Source: Kocuria rosea
GTDB lineage: Bacteria; Actinomycetota; Actinomycetes; Actinomycetales; Micrococcaceae
Length of the DNA: 64,000 nt
Assembly: GCF_006094695.1 (NCBI RefSeq)
Contig: NZ_CP035103.1
Span: 558,001-622,000, forward strand
Direction: 5' to 3'
Shown: piece by piece, positions 59,422 through 64,000 of the stretch
Numbering within the stretch: the stretch's first letter is position 1
How the letters are laid out: every line of letters starts with the position of its first letter
Position numbers and translations under genes: made by a program
Notes under the pieces: generated by a model
What the model saw: the letters and a program-made list of their open reading frames with translations, nothing else
Databases searched by the model: none
What the model was told of the DNA's origin: nothing

Positions 59422-60474
59422 ATGACCATCCAGCTCGGCCTGAACACCTTCGGCGACCTCTACCCCGGGCCGGACGGGCGGATGCTCGGCGGGGCGCAGG
59501 TGATCCGCAACGTCGTGGCCGAGGCGGTGCTGGCCGACCAGGTGGGACTGGACTTCTTCGGCATCGGCGAGCACCACCGGGAGGACTTCGCGGTCTCCTC
59601 GCCCGAGACGGTGCTCGCCGGCATCGCCACGGTCACGGAGCGGATCCGCCTGGGCTCCGCGGTGACCGTGCTCAGCTCCGACGACCCGGTGCGGGTCTAC
59701 CAGCGCTTCGCCACCGTGGACGCACTCTCGTCCGGCCGCGCCGACGTCATCCTGGGCCGCGGCTCCTTCACCGAGTCCTTCCCGCTGTTCGGCTACCCGC
59801 TGGACGAGTACGAGGCGCTGTTCGAGGAGAAGCTGCAGCTGTTCGACCGGCTCCGCACCGAGGGCCGGATCGACTGGCAGGGCCGGCTGCGCGCGCCCAT
59901 CCAGGGCCTGGAGGTCTACCCCAAGACCGAGGCCGGCGCGCTGCGCACGTGGATCGCCGTGGGCGGCTCGCCCAACTCGGTGGTCCGCGCCGCCCACTAC
60001 GGGCTGCCCGTCATCTTCGCGATCATCGGCGGCAGCCCCTCGGCCTTCGCGCCCTTCGCCGACTACTACCGCCAGGCCCTCGAGCACTTCGAGAAGGAGC
60101 CGCAGCCGGTGGCCTTCCACTCCCCGGGCTACGTCGCGGAGACCGACGAGCAGGCCCGCGAGGAGTTCTTCCCGCACCAGGCGTACACGCACGCCCGGAT
60201 CGGCAGGGAGCGCGGCTGGGGCCCGCTGACCCGCGCGGAGTTCGACGCGATGTGCGGGCCGGAGGGCGCCTACTTCGTGGGCTCCCCGGAGACGGTCGCC
60301 CGCAAGATCGTCCGGTCCTCGGCGGCGCTCGGCGCCTCGCGCTTCGACCTCAAGTACGCGGTGGGCACCCTGGACCACGCCCGGATGCGGCGCAGCATCG
60401 AGCTCTTCGGCACCGAGGTGCGCCGCTACGTCGAGGACATGACCGCCGACCTGTCGGCGCCCGTCACCGGCTGA
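59422..60474 (+). CDS. LLM-class flavin-dependent oxidoreductase (luciferase-like)
   Basis: This encodes 350 residues from the ATG at 59422 with GAGGAG upstream. The bacterial-luciferase-like barrel is shown by DFFGIGEHHREDFAVSSPETVLAGIATVTERIRLGSAVTVLSSDDPVRVYQRFATVDALSSGRADVILGRGSF, followed by LRTWIAVGGSPNSVVRAAHYGLPV and FVGSPETVARKI. Members use FMNH2 (or F420) and often act as monooxygenases on thiols, sulfonates or small organics. The substrate is unknown. It is monocistronic, with a palindrome in the promoter, and lies 58 bp before the cmtR operon. Confidence 0.88.
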   Translation: MTIQLGLNTFGDLYPGPDGRMLGGAQVIRNVVAEAVLADQVGLDFFGIGEHHREDFAVSSPETVLAGIATVTERIRLGSAVTVLSSDDPVRVYQRFATVDALSSGRADVILGRGSFTESFPLFGYPLDEYEALFEEKLQLFDRLRTEGRIDWQGRLRAPIQGLEVYPKTEAGALRTWIAVGGSPNSVVRAAHYGLPVIFAIIGGSPSAFAPFADYYRQALEHFEKEPQPVAFHSPGYVAETDEQAREEFFPHQAYTHARIGRERGWGPLTRAEFDAMCGPEGAYFVGSPETVARKIVRSSAALGASRFDLKYAVGTLDHARMRRSIELFGTEVRRYVEDMTADLSAPVTG

Positions 60475-60503
60475 GCTCCGGGCGATCGGCCTTCCCGAGT
60501 ACT

Positions 60504-60525
60504 CAGTACACGCCAACGTGTACTG
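60504..60525. promoter_or_regulatory. CmtR operator overlapping the -10 box
   Basis: CAGTACACG (60504-60512), CCAA, CGTGTACTG (60517-60525): a perfect 9-bp inverted repeat. The -10 box TACTGT (60521-60526) overlaps its right arm and ends 6 nt before the ATG at 60533, so the mRNA is leaderless and bound repressor would block polymerase. Confidence 0.85.
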
Positions 60526-60532
60526 TTGGAGC

Positions 60533-60865
60533 ATGACCTCGGTCGGCTCCACCCACGCCGCTGCCCTGACCCGGTTCGGCAGCGCCCTCTCGGAGGGCGT
60601 CCGCACCCGGATCCTGCTGTCCCTGCGCGAGGCCCCGGCGCGCCCCACGGACCTGACCGAGAGCCTCGGCGTGTCGAAGCAGGTGGTCTCCAATCAGCTC
60701 GCCTGCCTGCGCGGGTGCGGGCTCGTCGAGGCCACCCGCGAGGGACGCAACACCTGGTACCGGCTGGCCGACCCCCGTTTGGGCGGTGCGCTGGGAGAGC
60801 TGCTGGACCTGGTGGTCGCCGTGGACCCGGTCTGCTGCTCCCCGGAAGGCTGCACCTGCGCATGA
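60533..60865 (+). CDS. cmtR: ArsR-family metal sensor of the CmtR type (Cd/Pb)
   Basis: This encodes 110 residues from the ATG at 60533. The winged helix has TDLTESLGVSKQVVSNQLACLRGCGLVEATREGR, with Cys58 and Cys62 in C-LRG-C, the same spacing as Cys57 and Cys61 of M. tuberculosis CmtR. The C-terminus adds Cys101, Cys102, Cys107 and Cys109 (CCSPEGCTC) where CmtR has the third ligand, Cys102. It should sense Cd(II) or Pb(II) and de-repress itself and the efflux gene that overlaps its stop by ATGA. The extra thiols may alter metal preference. Confidence 0.9.
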   Translation: MTSVGSTHAAALTRFGSALSEGVRTRILLSLREAPARPTDLTESLGVSKQVVSNQLACLRGCGLVEATREGRNTWYRLADPRLGGALGELLDLVVAVDPVCCSPEGCTCA

Positions 60866-61569
60866 GCTCGACCTCTCTCGGCCCCAGGCCCATCACGGCG
60901 GACCGGCGGGCTCTCCTGCACCGGAGGGTGCGGTGGATCGTGGCCGGCACGATCACCTACAACGTCCTCGAAGCGATCGTCGCGATCACCGCCGGTGCCG
61001 TCGCCTCGTCCTCGGCACTGATCGGCTTCGGCCTCGACTCCGTCGTCGAGGTGCTGTCGGCGGCCGCGGTGGCCTGGCAGTTCGCCGCTCCGGACCCGCA
61101 TCGCAGGGAGCGGGCGGCCATGCGGGTGATCGCCTTCTCCTTCTTCGGGCTCGCGGTCTTCGTCACCGTCGACGCACTGCGCGCCCTGCTCGGGGCCGCC
61201 GAGCCGGAGCACTCCCCGGTCGGGATCGGACTGGCAGCGTTGAGCCTGGTGGTCATGCCGCTGCTGTCCTGGTTCGAGCGCCGCACCGGCCGGGAGCTGG
61301 GCTCCGCCTCAGCGGTGGCCGACTCCCGGCAGACCCTGCTGTGCACCTACCTCTCGGCCGTGCTGCTGGTGGGCCTGGTCCTCAACAGCGCCTTGGGCTG
61401 GGCCTGGGCCGACCCGGTCGCCGCGCTGGTGATCGCCGTCGTAGCGCTGCGAGAGGGCCTGGAGGCCTGGCGGGGGGACGCCTGCTGCACGCCGGCGGCC
61501 GTCCTCGTCGGCGCGGACGCCGACGACGGCGCGGACGGGTGCGGCCCCGGCTGCTCCTGCTGCCCGTGA
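60862..61569 (+). CDS. Cation diffusion facilitator-type metal exporter with Cys-rich tail
   Basis: This encodes 235 residues with the ATG overlapping the cmtR stop. Five to six membrane helices are evident (residues 27-50, 55-75, 92-110, 118-138, 160-180, 185-205). The first helices read TYNVLEAIVAITAGAVASSSALIGFGLDSVVEV, where the Asp corresponds to the CDF metal site, and the second site appears in AVADSRQT. It lacks the large cytosolic CDF domain and instead ends in a Cys-rich tail (DACCTPA... then CGPGCSCCP). It probably exports Cd, Zn or Pb under CmtR control. The truncated form is typical of actinobacterial cmtR-linked transporters. Confidence 0.87.
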   Translation: MSSTSLGPRPITADRRALLHRRVRWIVAGTITYNVLEAIVAITAGAVASSSALIGFGLDSVVEVLSAAAVAWQFAAPDPHRRERAAMRVIAFSFFGLAVFVTVDALRALLGAAEPEHSPVGIGLAALSLVVMPLLSWFERRTGRELGSASAVADSRQTLLCTYLSAVLLVGLVLNSALGWAWADPVAALVIAVVALREGLEAWRGDACCTPAAVLVGADADDGADGCGPGCSCCP

Positions 61570-61609
61570 GCCGGCTCCCGAGGCGCCGCTCCCAGCGCGG
61601 GCCCGGCGC

Positions 61610-62185
61610 TCAGCTCCGCAGCCGGGCCACGGCCTCGTCCTGGTGCAGGATGTCCTGGCGCATCTCGTCCTCGAGGAAGGCCAGCAGCGCGCGGGAGAGC
61701 TCCGAGTTCTCGGAGGCCACGGCGTCCCGGGCCACCGCGGCCCGGAAGTTGTGGGCGAACGCGTCGATCGCGGTCTGGGCGACGCAGCTGTGCGTGGAGA
61801 TCCCGCAGAGCATCAGGTGGGTGGCGTCCAGGTTGCGCAGCCGGGCCGCGAGGTCCGTGTCGAAGAACGCGCTGTCCCGGGTCTTGACCAGCCCCGTCCC
61901 GCCCTCGGTGTCGAGACCGGCCACGTACTCGGACTGCTCCGTGCCGGGGAACGCGAAGCCCTGCCCGTCGTCGTGCATGTTGACGGTCCACGTGGAGCCG
62001 TCCCGCTCGTGCTGTGTGCGGATCAGCACGATCGGGCAACCGCCCTCGCGGGCCGCCCGGATCAGCTCGTTGACCTTCTCCGTCACGGGCTCCCGCTGCT
62101 CCTCGAGCTCGGGGAAGTCGAAGTACGAGTTCTGCATGTCGATGACGAGCAGGGCGGTGCGGCCCTGCTCCGGGTGCTGGGGCAT
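61610..62185 (-). CDS. Isochorismatase-family cysteine hydrolase
   Basis: This encodes 191 residues from the ATG at 62183-62185 with GAGAGGA upstream. The Asp-Lys-Cys triad of the family is present: Asp16 in LLVIDMQNSYFD, Lys in GLVKTRDSAFF (near 103) and Cys in CGISTHSCVAQTA (near 136), with the cis-peptide glycine loop before it. Members include nicotinamidases, ureidoacrylate and carbamoyl-type amidohydrolases; the substrate is not predictable. It is convergent with the CDF gene, and their TGA stops are on complementary 5-bp segments (61567-61571, 61608-61612). Confidence 0.9.
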   Translation of the reverse strand: MPQHPEQGRTALLVIDMQNSYFDFPELEEQREPVTEKVNELIRAAREGGCPIVLIRTQHERDGSTWTVNMHDDGQGFAFPGTEQSEYVAGLDTEGGTGLVKTRDSAFFDTDLAARLRNLDATHLMLCGISTHSCVAQTAIDAFAHNFRAAVARDAVASENSELSRALLAFLEDEMRQDILHQDEAVARLRS

Positions 62186-62296
62186 GGCGTCCTCTCCGGT
62201 GCGGGGGGAGCCCCGCGAGGGGCTCCGGTGGACAACGATCCGATCAGTGAACTTACTACCTTCGGGCGCGCGGCTCCACCCGCTCCGGGGCTCCGG

Positions 62297-62302
62297 TAGC
62301 CT
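62297..62302 (+). promoter_or_regulatory. -10 box of a leaderless phosphoribosyltransferase transcript
   Basis: TAGCCT ends 7 nt before the ATG at 62310; no ribosome site is present. Confidence 0.6.
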
Positions 62303-62309
62303 GAGGCGC

Positions 62310-62813
62310 ATGGCCTATCACGCGGACGCCCTCGAGCTCGAGGGCAAGGAGATCCTCACGTGGGAACGCTTCGGCGAAGCGACCCAGGAGCTCGCCCAGA
62401 GCGTCGTGGACAGCGGCTTCCTGCCGGACATCATCATCGCGGTGGCCCGCGGCGGTCTGCTCCCGGCCGGTGCGCTGTCCTACGCGATGGGGGTCAAGCT
62501 CTCGGACGCGATCAACGTGGAGTTCTACACCGACGTCCACCAGACCCTGCCGGACCCCGTGCTGCTCGCCCCGATGCTGGACACCGAGTCCATCGCGGGC
62601 CGGAAGCTGCTCGTCGTCGACGACGTGGCGGACTCCGGGCGGACCCTCGCCCTGGTGCTGGAGCTGCTGCGCGGCCTGGGCGCGGAGGCGCGCTCCGCCG
62701 TCATCTACGGCAAGCCCCGCTCCGTGATCCGGCCCGACTACCTGTGGAAGGCCACCGACGACTGGATCGTCTTCCCCTGGTCGGCCGCCCCGCCGGTCAC
62801 CGCCGGCGCCTGA
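62310..62813 (+). CDS. Phosphoribosyltransferase (xanthine/hypoxanthine-type)
   Basis: This encodes 167 residues from the ATG at 62310. The PRPP-binding loop is KLLVVDDVADSGRTLALV (about residues 97-114), with the N-terminal DIIIAVARGGLLPAGALSYAMG PPi-loop and a Trp-rich C-terminal hood (DYLWKATDDWIVFPW). This layout matches Gpt-like xanthine or hypoxanthine phosphoribosyltransferases of actinobacteria. It would salvage a purine base onto PRPP in the cytosol. The mRNA is probably leaderless. It is convergent with the next membrane protein. Confidence 0.9.
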   Translation: MAYHADALELEGKEILTWERFGEATQELAQSVVDSGFLPDIIIAVARGGLLPAGALSYAMGVKLSDAINVEFYTDVHQTLPDPVLLAPMLDTESIAGRKLLVVDDVADSGRTLALVLELLRGLGAEARSAVIYGKPRSVIRPDYLWKATDDWIVFPWSAAPPVTAGA

Positions 62814-62818
62814 CGACC

Positions 62819-62840
62819 CCCGGGCCGCGTCCCGCCCGGG
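62819..62840. terminator. Hairpin between convergent phosphoribosyltransferase and membrane protein genes
   Basis: CCCGGGC (62819-62825), 8-nt loop, GCCCGGG (62834-62840). An outer pairing of TGAC (62811-62814) and GTCA (62855-62858) again joins the two stop codons. Confidence 0.5.
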
Positions 62841-62855
62841 CCGCTCCTCATCCGG

Positions 62856-63386
62856 TCAGCGCAGCGCCGCCCGCACCCCGGGGTGGCCGGCCACGACGAG
62901 CCACACGACGTTGACCGCGACCAGGACGGTGGTGCTGAGCCCGGGCAGCAGGTGCCCGCCCAGGAGGAACACCGCCAGGTCGAAGAGGTCGCCGAGCACG
63001 GCCAGGGAGCAGAAGACGATGCCGAGGATCCAGCCCCACTGCAGCTGCTCGCGCAGCGGGAACCAGACCAGCGCGTAGAGGGCCGTCGTCAGCACCACGC
63101 CGAGGAGCGCCAGCGCGGCGGACAGCCCGGCGCCGGGGAGCCCCGGCACCCGCGCCAGGTCCTCCATGCCGGGGAGCTGGGCGCTGGGGCCCGCGACCGC
63201 CTGCACGAACGTGTCCGCCACGTTGACGGCGAACGAGAGCAGGGTGAGCCGCAGCAGCAGGCGCAGCCGGGCCGTCATCGGCGGCCCGGGCGGGACCGTG
63301 CCGGGACCCGGTCCGCCGGGGAGCCGCGGGGGCGGCCCGCCGCCCGGACGGTGCGGGCCGCCGGGACCGTGCGGGTGCTGGCTCAT
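62856..63386 (-). CDS. Four-helix membrane protein, unknown function
   Basis: This encodes 176 residues from the ATG at 63384-63386 with AGGAGG upstream. The first 37 residues are Pro/Gly/His-rich (MSQHPHGPGGPHRPGGGPPP) and probably cytosolic. Four hydrophobic helices follow at about 40-62, 85-108, 115-137 and 145-168. Such proline-rich-head, four-helix proteins are common in Actinobacteria and usually uncharacterised. It is divergent from ppc across about 225 bp that include the ppc promoter. Confidence 0.75.
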   Translation of the reverse strand: MSQHPHGPGGPHRPGGGPPPRLPGGPGPGTVPPGPPMTARLRLLLRLTLLSFAVNVADTFVQAVAGPSAQLPGMEDLARVPGLPGAGLSAALALLGVVLTTALYALVWFPLREQLQWGWILGIVFCSLAVLGDLFDLAVFLLGGHLLPGLSTTVLVAVNVVWLVVAGHPGVRAALR

Positions 63387-63523
63387 GGCCTGTGCCTCCT
63401 GGCGCGCGCGAGGTGTGCTCACCGCCGAACCTACCGCTCCCTGCCCCGTCCGGCACGGGTTTCCAGGGATCGTCCCCCGCGGGACCTCCCCGGGGCGGCC
63501 CGTGCGACGTGGATCACCCGGGG

Positions 63524-63529
63524 TAGGCT
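63524..63529 (+). promoter_or_regulatory. -10 box of ppc
   Basis: TAGGCT, giving a leader of about 75 nt before the ATG at 63612. The leader holds an imperfect GC-rich repeat (GACGGCGCGACC, GTCGGTCGTGCGCGC), with no recognised riboswitch. Confidence 0.5.
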
Positions 63530-63611
63530 GGCACGGTAGGCACCGACGGCGCGACCGCTCGTCGGTCGTGCGCGCACCCGTGACGACCGACCAGCCAGGA
63601 GCAGCCGCGAC

Positions 63612-64000
63612 ATGACGACTCAGCACGACCGGACCGCCGCCCCCGACCGCCACCGCGCCGAGGTGATCGACGCCCCGCTGCGTGCGGACGTCCGCCGCAT
63701 CACGACCCTGCTGGGGGAGACCCTGGCCCGTCAGCGCGGCGAGGAGCTGCTGGAGCTGGTCGAGCAGGTCCGCCGGCTCACCAAGGACGCGAAGGACGCC
63801 AAGGCCTCCGGGGCCGACGACGCCGCGGGCCAGGTCCGCGACCTGCTCGGCTCCCTGCCCCTGGACCGGGCGACGGACCTGGTGCGGGCCTTCGCCCACT
63901 ACTTCCACCTGGCCAACGCCGCCGAGCAGGTGCACCGCGTGCGCGTGCTCGGCCGCCGCCCCGAGGACGAGGGGTGGCTCGCCGCGGCGGTCGCCGACGT
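63612..64000 (+). CDS. ppc: Phosphoenolpyruvate carboxylase, partial (N-terminal part)
   Basis: The first 129 residues are present from the ATG at 63612 with AGGAGC about 10 nt upstream; the rest lies beyond the right edge. The N-terminal PEPC pattern is clear: DAPLRADVRRITTLLGETLARQRGEELLELVEQVRRLT, then VRAFAHYFHLANAAEQVHRVR (residues 94-114), which is highly conserved. The enzyme adds bicarbonate to phosphoenolpyruvate to form oxaloacetate, refilling the TCA cycle, including for glutamate synthesis. Catalytic residues are not in the visible part. Confidence 0.95.
   Translation, partial: MTTQHDRTAAPDRHRAEVIDAPLRADVRRITTLLGETLARQRGEELLELVEQVRRLTKDAKDAKASGADDAAGQVRDLLGSLPLDRATDLVRAFAHYFHLANAAEQVHRVRVLGRRPEDEGWLAAAVAD

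Overview
The window is a contiguous piece of a high-GC actinobacterial chromosome, about 97% coding, with no tRNA, rRNA, insertion sequence, prophage or CRISPR array that I can see. A 478-residue putrescine oxidase next to an aminobutyraldehyde dehydrogenase, frequent GTG starts, TANNNT -10 boxes placed 6-7 nt before start codons, and the overall gene content point to Micrococcaceae, most likely Kocuria. That name is an inference from family resemblance, not from a marker gene.

Left third (1-31 kb): a partial zinc alcohol dehydrogenase and a lipoprotein; a complete vanillate module (vanR, then divergent vanA-vanB-vanK with two inverted VanR-type operators between them); a DUF427 gene; a YeeE/TusA thiosulfate-uptake pair; a putrescine-to-GABA module (aldehyde dehydrogenase, TetR regulator, puo-usp-amino acid permease) in which the same TetR-type palindrome precedes both arms; an M13 metallopeptidase; an orphan amino-acid-binding lipoprotein with a strongly folded 5' leader; an S4 RNA-binding protein, an aromatic-type aldehyde dehydrogenase, a MATE exporter, two universal stress proteins and a TPM-domain lipoprotein; then pdxS-pdxT (vitamin B6) facing the MocR-type regulator pdxR; small membrane proteins; and a csoR-copZ-copA copper-efflux operon with a CsoR box.

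Middle (31-50 kb): a GH15 glucoamylase/trehalase-like enzyme running into azlC-azlD; a berberine-bridge-type FAD oxidase; a LuxR-type regulator with a degenerate receiver domain opposite a large protein that fuses a pyruvyltransferase-like domain to a GT2 glycosyltransferase; an OxlT-type MFS carrier followed by a 33-residue partner; and a five-gene operon (permease, glutamine-synthetase homologue, class I amidotransferase-type hydrolase, aldehyde dehydrogenase, short-chain dehydrogenase) next to a GntR regulator. That operon has exactly the enzyme set needed to degrade ethanolamine or another amino alcohol through gamma-glutamylated intermediates. A block of seven identical 14-bp repeats sits just before the last gene.

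Right third (50-64 kb): TetR regulator, threonine aldolase, NUDIX, DUF2867, the bifunctional proline catabolic enzyme putA, gamma-glutamyltransferase, an unknown protein, a luciferase-like monooxygenase, a cmtR-CDF metal-efflux pair with a clear operator, an isochorismatase-family hydrolase, a phosphoribosyltransferase, a membrane protein and the start of ppc (phosphoenolpyruvate carboxylase). The overall theme is uptake and catabolism of amines, amino acids and aromatics feeding glutamate and central metabolism, plus metal and stress defence. A recurring architectural feature is that close convergent genes both ending in TGA place their two stop codons on opposite arms of one inverted repeat.
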